This document shows, piece after piece, positions 7,094 to 15,164 of a DNA stretch of 44,042 nucleotides. Source of the DNA: Alphaproteobacteria bacterium Ga0077535. GTDB lineage: Bacteria; Pseudomonadota; Alphaproteobacteria; Caulobacterales; Aquidulcibacteraceae. Under the pieces are notes generated by a model. The model saw only the letters and a program-made list of their open reading frames with translations. It made no database searches and was not told where the DNA came from. The stretch covers positions 1 through 44,042 of the forward strand of contig LNEK01000036.1 of NCBI GenBank assembly GCA_001464425.1, read 5' to 3'. Each line of letters opens with the position of its first letter. The first letter of the stretch is position 1. Position numbers and translations under genes: made by a program.

Positions 7094-8350
7094 TTAGCGG
7101 AAGAACGACAGCACGATCGACGGCGCCGAGTTGGCGATCGACAAGGCTTGCGCACCCAGCTGCTGCTTAACTTGCAGAGCTTGCAGGCGGGCCGATTCCT
7201 TGGCGAGGTCAGCGTCGACGAGGTTGCCGATACCAGCTTCGATCGAGTCAGAGAGCTTGCCGAGGAAGTTCTTCTGCACGTCCAAAGCCTTGGACTGAGC
7301 GCCGAGAGTCGCGAGATCGCGGTTCAGGGCGGTGATCGCGTCGTCGATCGCGGTGGCGGCAGCCGAAGCGCCGTTCGAGGTCGAGATGTCGAGCAGCGAG
7401 GTCACATCTTCCAGCGCTTGGCCAGTGGCGCCGAGCGTGAAGTTGAAGCCCGTCACGGCCAGTGAGTTCGAGCCGGCGCCCGGCGCGACGACTTGCGTCA
7501 TGGCGGTGCCGGTCACGTCGTCGGTGCCGTCGAAGAAGCCGTCGTCATCGGCCGGGTCAGTGCCGTCCGTGAAGGTGACGGTGAATTGTTCCTGCGAGTG
7601 ATAGCTGATCTCGCCGGTTTCGGCGTCGAACGTGGCGGTCACGCGGCCATCTGACTGCGTGCCAACGCGCGTGATGAAGTCTTCGATCGTGTCGGCCGCT
7701 TCGACGTCGACCGTGAAGGTCGTCGTTTCGTTGCCGTTGGTGATCGAGAACTCGACCGCATCGGTCGCGCCGATGGTGAGGCCAGTCGCATCTTCAATGT
7801 TGGCGTACAAGGAGAACGGGTTGGCGTTGCCGTCGACCATAGCTTCGCCGGCGAGCGTGAAGCGGCCGGAAGAACCACCGCTGGAGTCGGTCGTCAACAC
7901 CGTGAACGGCGTCGAGCCGCCCGAAATGTTGGTGCCGTTGACCAGGTTCGAGCCGTTGAACGTGGCGGCGTTGGCGATTTGGTCGACCTGGTTGCGCAGG
8001 GCGTTGAAGTCGGCCTGCAGCGCGGCGCGCTGGTCGGACGAGAGGTCGGTGGCCTGAGCCGCGACCGCTTTTTCCTTCAATTGCTTCAGAATGTCGCCGA
8101 TGGACTCGCCGGCCGACAGACCAACGTCGATCACCGACGTAGCGCGATCAATGCCGTCCATGACAGCGCCAAGCGACGCAACGCGGGCGCGCTGACCTTC
8201 GGCGATGGCGAACACAGCGCCGTTGTCCTTCGCGGACGCGACCTTCAGGCCGGTGTTCACGCGGTTTTGGACTTCGGAAAGCTCGCGGCCAGTTTGATTG
8301 AGGGATTGCAGCGCGACGAGCGCGCCATAGTTCGTGTTGACGCTAGTCAT
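7094..8350 (-). CDS. Flagellin
   Basis: This is the filament subunit, exported by the flagellar type III system. The N-terminal D0/D1 part (about residues 1-140) begins MTSVNTNYGALVALQSLNQT and contains SEVQNRVNTGLKVASAKDNG and IGDILKQLKEKAVAAQ; the C-terminal D1/D0 part (about 345-418) has LDVQKNFLGKLSDSIEAGIG and ends SIANSAPSIVLSFFR. The variable middle is about 200 residues of beta-rich, Thr/Ser/Asp/Gly sequence, so at 418 residues it is clearly longer than the roughly 270-residue Caulobacter flagellins and offers many Ser/Thr for O-glycosylation. AAGGA lies upstream of the start. FlbT and FlaF, its likely post-transcriptional regulators, are encoded 9 kb away at 17231-17990. Confidence 0.97.
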   Translation of the reverse strand: MTSVNTNYGALVALQSLNQTGRELSEVQNRVNTGLKVASAKDNGAVFAIAEGQRARVASLGAVMDGIDRATSVIDVGLSAGESIGDILKQLKEKAVAAQATDLSSDQRAALQADFNALRNQVDQIANAATFNGSNLVNGTNISGGSTPFTVLTTDSSGGSSGRFTLAGEAMVDGNANPFSLYANIEDATGLTIGATDAVEFSITNGNETTTFTVDVEAADTIEDFITRVGTQSDGRVTATFDAETGEISYHSQEQFTVTFTDGTDPADDDGFFDGTDDVTGTAMTQVVAPGAGSNSLAVTGFNFTLGATGQALEDVTSLLDISTSNGASAAATAIDDAITALNRDLATLGAQSKALDVQKNFLGKLSDSIEAGIGNLVDADLAKESARLQALQVKQQLGAQALSIANSAPSIVLSFFR

Positions 8351-8759
8351 ATGTCAGGTCCTTCTGGACGATGTAGCCAGGCGTTTTGCCTGGGCGGGCG
8401 AGTACCCACTAAGCTTCCAAAAAAAGCATCGCAGCGTTGAAAATTCGTTACCGAAGCGAACGAAATCGACTCCGCCGTAAAATTTTTTAGCGCACGCGAA
8501 CGGGCGCCCGGCAGTTTTTGCCGACGCGGAAAATTCTGCCGATCCGCGTGCAGGCTAGCTTTATTCTCTACGCGCACACGCGCGAGACGCCGTCGCAAAA
8601 AACGTGGAACAAAAATCTTCGCGGCCGCTCTTAAACCTAAAGCACTCGGAAACCAATTGACCATACAGCTGGCGTCACGCGCCATCTTTGTGCCGCCGGC
8701 AGAAAGCGTGGGGCGTGGGTCGATCGAATGTCGACTCTCTTGACCAGGATGGTCCGAGA
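8351..8759. promoter_or_regulatory. Divergent intergenic region between flagellin and the giant repeat gene
   Basis: These 409 bp hold no convincing gene. They carry a leader hairpin near the flagellin start (8377-8393), a second inverted repeat, CGGCA (8509-8513) / TGCCG (8519-8523), separated by GTTTT, and an A/T-rich patch around 8480-8490. Both divergent genes must have their promoters here. I could not find a convincing sigma-54 site (TGGCAC-N5-TTGC) or a CtrA box for either direction. Confidence 0.5.
8377..8393 (-). promoter_or_regulatory. Stem-loop in the flagellin mRNA leader
   Basis: CCAGGC (8377-8382) and GCCTGG (8388-8393) form a six-pair stem with a five-base loop, about 27 bases upstream of the flagellin ATG and just above its ribosome site. 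In Caulobacter, FlbT binds the 5' untranslated leader of flagellin fljK mRNA and triggers its decay when assembly is blocked. This hairpin is a candidate for the corresponding structure. Confidence 0.45.
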
Positions 8760-10421
8760 ATGACGATTTCGAGTTTGTCTGCCGCGCAAATTGGCGCGCT
8801 GTCGGTCACGGCTATTCAAAGCCTTTCGACCACAACCATCAGCTCCCTCAATTCGACGCAAGTGGCCGCGATCAGCGCCACCGGCATCGGCGCGCTTGAC
8901 GCGACGCAAGTCGCGGCGCTCTCGACGACGCAAGTCAAAGCGCTGACCACCACGCAGATCCCGAACTTCTCGAGCTCGGTCTCTTTCTCGGCCTCCCAAT
9001 TGCTGGCGCTCGGCGCGCCGCAGATCGGCGTCCTGACTGAGACGCAAGTCGAAGGCTTCCAAGCCACGGCCATCGCGGGCTTCGCGACCACCCAAGTGCG
9101 CGCACTCTCCGCGACCAATCTTTCCGCGCTCGACGCAACTCAAGCCGCCGCCCTCACCGCACAACAAATCGGCTCACTCACAACCGCGCAAGTGGAAGGC
9201 CTCAGCGCCGATGACATTGGCGAGTTCACCAACACACAGGTTTCAGCTTTTAGCGCCGCCCAACTCGGCAAGCTGAGCGAAACCGCCGCCGCAGCTTTCG
9301 ACGCCGCCCAATTCGCGGCGATTTCGACTACGCAATTGCGCGGCTTCACCGCGACCCAACTCGCGGCGCTCGACGCCGGCGACATGGTCGAGTTCACGGT
9401 CACGCAGATCGGCGCCCTCTCCTCGACACAGCTGCAGGCGCTGAACGACACCAACATCGCCGCGCTGACGACGACGCAGATCGCGGCCTTCTCAACAACG
9501 CAATTGCGCTCGTTCTCGGCGACAACGATCGGCGCGCTCGCCGACACCCAGATTGGCGCCTTCAACGCCACACAAGTCGGCTCGTTCACGGCCGCTCAAA
9601 TCGGCGCGATGGATGCTGCCGACCTCTCGAAATTCTCCGTCGCCAATCTGCAGGCGCTGACTTCGGCACAGATGAAGGCGCTGACGCAAACGACTCTCGG
9701 CTCGCTGGTCGACACGCAGATGGCGGCCTTCTCCGCCAGCCAACTGCAGGCGATCTCCTCGACCACGCTGTCGGCCTTGGCCGACACACAACTCGCAGCC
9801 CTCACTACAACACAGATCGCGGCGATGTCGACGAGCCAAGTCCGTGGCCTCAACGAAACCAACATCGCCGCGCTCAGCGACGCTCAAATCGGCGCGCTCA
9901 CGACAACGCAGATGCAGGCGCTTAACACAGCGGCGCTCTCGGAAATCATCGACGGCAGCGTCGATGCGCTGGGGACAGCCCAAGTAGCGGCCTTGAAGGC
10001 GACGCAGCTTGCGGCGCTTTCGGACACCAACATCGCCGCCTTTGGCAGCACCCAGATCGAGGCGTTGACTGCGACCCAGATCAAGGGCCTCAACGCCACC
10101 AATATGTCGGCGCTGGCTGAAACCCAGATCGCGGCGCTGAACACCACGCAGTTGCAGACATTGTCGTCAACGCAGCTTGGAGCCTTCGATCAAACGCAGT
10201 TCAACGCGCTCAGCGAAACCCAAATCGCTTCTTTCAGCACCCGCCAGGTCCGCGACTTCAGCGTGACCGCGATTGGCAACATGGCTGAAACGCAAGCTGG
10301 TGCGCTGACCGCTTCGCAAATCGCTTCGCTTTCCACCACCGCCGTCGCCGCCTTCGATGAACGCCGCGTTCACGGCGGCGCAGGTCGCGCGCATCAACGT
10401 CACCGCGCTCTCGGCCCTTGA
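8760..10421 (+). CDS. Giant octapeptide-repeat protein, N-terminal frame (ends by frameshift)
   Basis: I start at 8760 (MTISSLSAAQIGAL) because the repeats begin at once, with AGGA about ten bases upstream. The frame encodes tandem eight-residue units of the type T-x-T-Q-[IV]-x-A-[LF], about 66 of them, and no signal peptide. After STTAVAAFDE the reading becomes RRVHGGAGRAHQRHRALGP, which is non-repeat sequence read in a wrong frame, and stops at 10421, while the repeat continues in the +1 frame from about 10357. The two frames are therefore parts of one gene of about 2,090 codons. The disruption may be a true mutation, an assembly error in repetitive DNA, or rarely a programmed shift. It is divergent from the flagellin gene. 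Confidence 0.8.
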   Translation: MTISSLSAAQIGALSVTAIQSLSTTTISSLNSTQVAAISATGIGALDATQVAALSTTQVKALTTTQIPNFSSSVSFSASQLLALGAPQIGVLTETQVEGFQATAIAGFATTQVRALSATNLSALDATQAAALTAQQIGSLTTAQVEGLSADDIGEFTNTQVSAFSAAQLGKLSETAAAAFDAAQFAAISTTQLRGFTATQLAALDAGDMVEFTVTQIGALSSTQLQALNDTNIAALTTTQIAAFSTTQLRSFSATTIGALADTQIGAFNATQVGSFTAAQIGAMDAADLSKFSVANLQALTSAQMKALTQTTLGSLVDTQMAAFSASQLQAISSTTLSALADTQLAALTTTQIAAMSTSQVRGLNETNIAALSDAQIGALTTTQMQALNTAALSEIIDGSVDALGTAQVAALKATQLAALSDTNIAAFGSTQIEALTATQIKGLNATNMSALAETQIAALNTTQLQTLSSTQLGAFDQTQFNALSETQIASFSTRQVRDFSVTAIGNMAETQAGALTASQIASLSTTAVAAFDERRVHGGAGRAHQRHRALGP

Positions 10422-13400
10422 CGCGACGCAAGTCGGCGCAATGACGATCACGCAGGTGAAGGCCTTCACGGCCACGCAGATCGCGGCGCTGACAAGCAGC
10501 GACGTCGCCGAACTGACCACCGGACAGATTGCAGCGCTTTCGACGCAGCAAGTGCAGGCGCTGACGGCTACGTCGGTCGAGGAGCTCTCAGAGACCCAAG
10601 TCGCAGCGTTGACGGCGAACCAAGTCAAGGCGCTAACCAACACCACCCTCGCCTCGCTTGCCGATACGCAAATCGCGGCGCTGACCGCGACGCAGGTGAC
10701 CTCGCTTTCCACGACCCAAGTTGGCGCGCTGACGGCCACCAATACCGCGGCGCTGACGACGACGCAGATCGGCGCGCTAAACGCCACGCAAATCGGCCGC
10801 CTCGCCACCGAAGCGCTCAATGCTTTTGACGCGGCCCAATCGACGGCGCTCAACGCAACGCAAGTGCGCGCACTCACGGCGACGCAAATCAACGGCCTCA
10901 CGGCCAGCGACATTGCAGATCTGACGACGACGCAGATTGCGGCCTTCACCACGACCCAGCTCGCCGGCGTGACCGCAACGACTGTGGAAGGCCTGGTCGA
11001 GACCCAGATCGCCGCCCTCGCCGCCACGCAAGTGCAGGCGCTTTCGGGCACGAACCTCTCGCATTTCGCCGACACGCAGATCGCTGCGCTGACCACGCAA
11101 CAGGCCGCAGCGCTGACGACGACGCAGGTCCGGGCGCTCAACGCCACGAACATCGGCGCGTTCGCTGAAACTCAGGTCGCCGCCTTCACCACGACGCAGA
11201 TCGCGGCGCTCTCTACCACCAACCTCTCGGCGCTGGCGGACACGCAGACCGCCGCGCTGACCAGCACGCAGCTTGGCGCACTGACGGCGGCGCAAGTATC
11301 GGGTCTCAACGAAACCGATCTCGGCGAAATGCTAGAGACGCAGATCGCGGCGCTCAACCAAACCCAGGTTGCCGCAATCTCGAACACTAACTTCGCGACT
11401 TTGGCCGATACTCAGATCGCGGCGCTGACGGTGACGCAAGTCGGCGGCCTCTCGACCGGCCAACTCGGCGCCATGACAACCGAACAGGCGACCGCCCTTG
11501 CCGGCACGCAACTCGCGGCGCTTGGCGATACGCAGATCAAGGCAATGACAGCGACCAATCTCTCGGCGCTGGAAGCCACTCAGTTCGCGGCACTGACCGC
11601 GACGCAGATCAATTCGCTCACCAACACCCAAATCGCGGCGCTTTCGGGCGCCGATGTCGGCGAGATGACGACGACCCAAGTGGCGGCGCTCAACGCCACT
11701 CAGGTGCGATCGTTGAACGAAACAACGTTCGGCGCACTGGTTGAGACGCAAGTCGCCGCCCTCACCGCCACGCAAGTCGCTGCGATCAGCGCCACCAATG
11801 TCGCGGCGCTGGCCGAAACCCAGCTTGCCTCGCTGACGACGACGCAGATCGGCGCCATGAACGCCTCGCAGTTGCGTGCGCTCACTACCGAGAGCCTGTC
11901 GGCGCTCACCGGCACGCAAATGGCTGCGATGAACGTCACGCAAGTGAAAGCGCTCACCAACACGCAGATCGACGCGCTCACCGCCGCGGACGTTGCGGAG
12001 TTCACGGTGACGCAGCTCAGCGCGTTGACGTCCAGCCAGATCGGCGCCCTCACCGCGACGAACGTCGAAGACTTGACCGCCACGCAGATCGCAGCGTTCT
12101 CGACTTCGCAAATGAACCGCTTTGGAACCGGGGCGCTTTCTGCTTTCAACAGCACGCAAGTTGCGGCAATGAGCGCGACGCAAGTCGCGCGTCTCTCGGT
12201 CACACAGATCGGCGCACTCTCAGAGACCGATGTCGGCGAGCTCACCACCGCCCAGCTTGGCGCCTTCGCCAAGACCCAGATCGCGGCGTTGAACGCCACC
12301 AACATTGCCGGTCTGACCGAAACGCAATTGGCCGCGCTTTCGACGACCCAAGTGCAGAGCTTCTCGCTCACCAATTTGCAGGCCTTCGCCGACACCCAAG
12401 TCGCAGCGCTGACAACGACACAAGTCGCTTCCCTCGCCTCGAACCAACTCGATGGCCTCGACGAAACTGACATGGCGAAGTTCACCGCCGCCCAGGTTGG
12501 CGCATTGACGGCAACGCAAATCAAACGCCTCAGCGCGACCGCAGTCTCGGCGCTGGATGAAACGCAAGTTGCGGCGCTCAACGCCACGCAAGTCGGCGCC
12601 CTCACCACGCAGCAGATCGCGGCGCTCAGCGCCGACGACGTGGCCGAACTGACCACGACGCAGATCGGCCAATTGGCGACGGGCCAGATCGGCGCGCTCA
12701 CCACGACCAACATCGCGGAGATCACCGCCGATCAAGTCGCGGCGTTGAAAACGACACAGATCGCGGCGCTCTCGACCACCAATCTCGCAGCGCTGAACGA
12801 AACTCAGCTGCAAGCGCTGGCTGCAACGCATGTGGCGGCGCTCTCGACGCAGCAGGCCGCCGCGCTGACCGAAACCAATATCGCCGCCCTCGCCTCGACC
12901 CAAACCGCGGCGCTGACCGGCGCCCAGATCGCAGCGCTCTCGCTCGATGCGGCAAAAGCGTTGAACGCAGAGCAACTTGGCGCCTTCAACGTGACGCAGG
13001 TGCGTTCGTTCACCAACTCCCAGATCGCCGCCTTCGAAGCGGACGATGTGGGTGAGATGACCGAAACCCAGGTCGCGGCGCTCGCCACGACGCAAGTCGG
13101 CGCGCTTTCGGCCACCGGCTTCAGCGCGCTCGTCGATACACAGATCGCAGCCATGACCGTCGGCCAGATGCAGTCGGTGTCGGTCACTAAGATCGCATCT
13201 CTGGATGAAACCCAGGCCGCAGCGCTGACCACGGCACAGATCGCTGGCCTTTCCACCAGCCAAGTACGGGCGCTGAACGAAACCAACCTGTCGGCGCTCG
13301 ACGCCGCGCAGGTCGCGGCGATCACCACGACACAGGTGGCGGCGCTTACCAACACGCAGATCGCGGCGCTCAACGAAACCGACGTGGCTGAACTGACGGT

Positions 13401-15021
13401 GACGCAGATCGCGGCGTTGACAACGGCGCAGGTTGCGGCGCTCACGGAAACAACGATCGGCGATCTCACCGAAACGCAGGTCGCGGCGCTGACGGCGACG
13501 CAGGTGGCGGCACTTTCGGCCACCAACGTCTCGGCGCTGGACGCCACGCAAGTGGAAGCCCTGACGGCGACGCAGGTCGCCGCGCTGACGACGGCGCAGA
13601 TCAACGCGCTCGACGAAACAGATATCGGCGAATTCACCGCACCGCAGATCGCAGCGATGACGACAACGCAGGTGCAGACGATTTCGGCGACCAACCTTGC
13701 CGCCTTCGCCGACACCCAGATCGCGGCGCTGACAGCGACGCAAATCTCGTCGATCGCCTCGACCAAGCTCGCTTCGCTGGACACGACGCAGGTTGCGGCG
13801 ATGACCACGGCGCAGGTTGCGGCGCTTTCGGCGACGCAATTGCGCGCCTTCTCGACCGACAACCTCTCGGCCCTGGATGCAACGCAGGTCGGCGCGCTCA
13901 CCGCCACCCAAATCCGCGCCCTCACCGCAACGCAGGTGAACGCCTTCAACAGCACCGATATCGGTGAGTTCACTGAGACCCAGATCGCGGCGCTGGCCAC
14001 GACGCAAGTTCAGAACCTCACCACCGACATCGTCGGTGCGTTTTCGGACGCGCAAGTCGCGGCCCTGCTCGACACGCAGATCAAAGCTCTCTCGGCCACT
14101 AACATCTCGGCGCTGAGCGACACCCAAGTTGCGGCGATGACGACGGCACAGGTCTCCGCGTTGACCACGACGCAGATCGCCGGCCTCGATGAGACCGACA
14201 TCGGCGAACTGGCGGCGACACAGATCGCTGCAATGAACACGACACAGATCAAGGCGCTCTCGGCCACCAACGTCGGCGCGCTTTCAGAAGCGCAGGTGCA
14301 AGCGCTGACAGCCGCGCAAGTCGCAGCGATGACCAATATTGCAGCGCTTGACGCAACGCAGCTCAGCGCCTTCTCGGCGACACAGCTGGGCGCCCTCGCC
14401 GCAACCCAAGTCGCTGCGCTGGAGACGACGAGCTTCGCCGCCCTCGACGCCGATCAAGTCGCAGCGCTCAGCACGACGCAAGCGCGCGCGCTAACCGTCA
14501 CGCAGATTGGCGCCTTGGCGGCGGCTGACGTCGCCGAGTTCACGGAAACGCAGATCGCTTCGCTGAACACCACGCAAGTGGCGGCGCTGTCGGATACTAA
14601 CGTGACGGCGCTGGCGGAAACGCAGATCGCAGCGTTCACGACCTCGCAAGTGGCCAAGCTGACCACGACGGCCCTCGCCGCGCTCGACGCCAACCAAGTC
14701 GCCGCCCTCTCCGTCACGCAGGTGAAGGCGATCTCGGCGACGCAGATGACGGCGCTGGGCGCGGATGATGTCGGCGAATTTACCGATACGCAGATCGCGG
14801 CGCTGACCTCGACGCAGATCCAGGCCTGGTCGAACACGGTGATCAGCGATCTGGCGACGACGCGCTGGGCGGCGCTGGACGTGACCCAGATCCCGTCCTT
14901 CACGGCCACGCAACTCGATCACCTGTCGACGACCAACATCCAGGCGCTCAACGCGACCCAGCTCTACGCCTTCACCTCGACGCAGATCGCCAGCCTCGAT
15001 GGCGATCAGATCGAAGCGTAT
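8778..15021 (+). repeat. Tandem 24-bp (octapeptide) repeat array, about 260 units
   Basis: The array is built from 24-nt units such as ACGACGCAGATCGCGGCGCT, degenerate at the DNA level but strictly in phase at the protein level. Units whose position 4 is not Gln recur every three or four units, giving a second period of about 3.4 units (27 residues, about 82 nt). Exceptions to phase are a longer unit near SSSVSFSASQLLAL (about 8970-9010), the frame break near 10357 and a six-residue unit near 14332. It is coding, not a CRISPR array: there are no spacers. Confidence 0.95.
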
Positions 15022-15036
15022 CTCGGCGCGGTCTAA
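10357..15036 (+). CDS. Giant octapeptide-repeat protein, main frame
   Basis: This frame has 1,559 codons from its first ATG and consists of about 194 tandem octads ending TSTQIASL, then DGDQIEAYLGAV. The consensus is [TSND]-x-T-Q-[IV]-x-A-[LF]. Position 1 favours Ser/Thr/Asn/Asp and position 4 Gln, the pattern of a helix capping box, so short helices are plausible. Lys and Arg are scarce and Asp/Glu outnumber them, making the protein acidic; close to two in five residues are Thr or Ser. Similar repeats occur in proteins annotated as heme-utilisation or adhesion proteins, but I know of no tested function. The gene lies between flagellin and a GT41 glycosyltransferase in the same orientation as the latter. 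One unit is shortened to six residues (TNIAAL, near 14332). The ATG at 10357 need not be a real start. Confidence 0.85.
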   Translation: MNAAFTAAQVARINVTALSALDATQVGAMTITQVKAFTATQIAALTSSDVAELTTGQIAALSTQQVQALTATSVEELSETQVAALTANQVKALTNTTLASLADTQIAALTATQVTSLSTTQVGALTATNTAALTTTQIGALNATQIGRLATEALNAFDAAQSTALNATQVRALTATQINGLTASDIADLTTTQIAAFTTTQLAGVTATTVEGLVETQIAALAATQVQALSGTNLSHFADTQIAALTTQQAAALTTTQVRALNATNIGAFAETQVAAFTTTQIAALSTTNLSALADTQTAALTSTQLGALTAAQVSGLNETDLGEMLETQIAALNQTQVAAISNTNFATLADTQIAALTVTQVGGLSTGQLGAMTTEQATALAGTQLAALGDTQIKAMTATNLSALEATQFAALTATQINSLTNTQIAALSGADVGEMTTTQVAALNATQVRSLNETTFGALVETQVAALTATQVAAISATNVAALAETQLASLTTTQIGAMNASQLRALTTESLSALTGTQMAAMNVTQVKALTNTQIDALTAADVAEFTVTQLSALTSSQIGALTATNVEDLTATQIAAFSTSQMNRFGTGALSAFNSTQVAAMSATQVARLSVTQIGALSETDVGELTTAQLGAFAKTQIAALNATNIAGLTETQLAALSTTQVQSFSLTNLQAFADTQVAALTTTQVASLASNQLDGLDETDMAKFTAAQVGALTATQIKRLSATAVSALDETQVAALNATQVGALTTQQIAALSADDVAELTTTQIGQLATGQIGALTTTNIAEITADQVAALKTTQIAALSTTNLAALNETQLQALAATHVAALSTQQAAALTETNIAALASTQTAALTGAQIAALSLDAAKALNAEQLGAFNVTQVRSFTNSQIAAFEADDVGEMTETQVAALATTQVGALSATGFSALVDTQIAAMTVGQMQSVSVTKIASLDETQAAALTTAQIAGLSTSQVRALNETNLSALDAAQVAAITTTQVAALTNTQIAALNETDVAELTVTQIAALTTAQVAALTETTIGDLTETQVAALTATQVAALSATNVSALDATQVEALTATQVAALTTAQINALDETDIGEFTAPQIAAMTTTQVQTISATNLAAFADTQIAALTATQISSIASTKLASLDTTQVAAMTTAQVAALSATQLRAFSTDNLSALDATQVGALTATQIRALTATQVNAFNSTDIGEFTETQIAALATTQVQNLTTDIVGAFSDAQVAALLDTQIKALSATNISALSDTQVAAMTTAQVSALTTTQIAGLDETDIGELAATQIAAMNTTQIKALSATNVGALSEAQVQALTAAQVAAMTNIAALDATQLSAFSATQLGALAATQVAALETTSFAALDADQVAALSTTQARALTVTQIGALAAADVAEFTETQIASLNTTQVAALSDTNVTALAETQIAAFTTSQVAKLTTTALAALDANQVAALSVTQVKAISATQMTALGADDVGEFTDTQIAALTSTQIQAWSNTVISDLATTRWAALDVTQIPSFTATQLDHLSTTNIQALNATQLYAFTSTQIASLDGDQIEAYLGAV

Positions 15037-15164
15037 CCGCCGCGCCCGAGATTGCCGCGTTAAGGCCCTGACAACCCAAATCGCGGAAGCGTCCGCGCGC
15101 GCGCCCGCATGAGATCATTCGCGAGCCGGAACGGTGCGCGCCCGCTCGCCAGGGTCGCGTTTCG

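Noticed and set aside
8351-8759. A sigma-54 promoter for the flagellin or the repeat gene
   Set aside because: No TGGCAC-N5-TTGC-like sequence with correct spacing was found; the nearest candidates have the wrong GG-GC distance.
12220-14127. Long minus-strand frames (up to 635 codons) across the repeat gene, including 10167-11153, 11700-12725 and 12804-14000
   Set aside because: They are mirror images of the 24-bp repeat: the unit lacks stop triplets in several frames, so long antisense frames follow automatically. Their translations are low-complexity and no ribosome site or family match is visible.
8778-15021. A CRISPR array
   Set aside because: The repeats are contiguous 24-bp coding units without spacers and keep one protein frame for thousands of bases.
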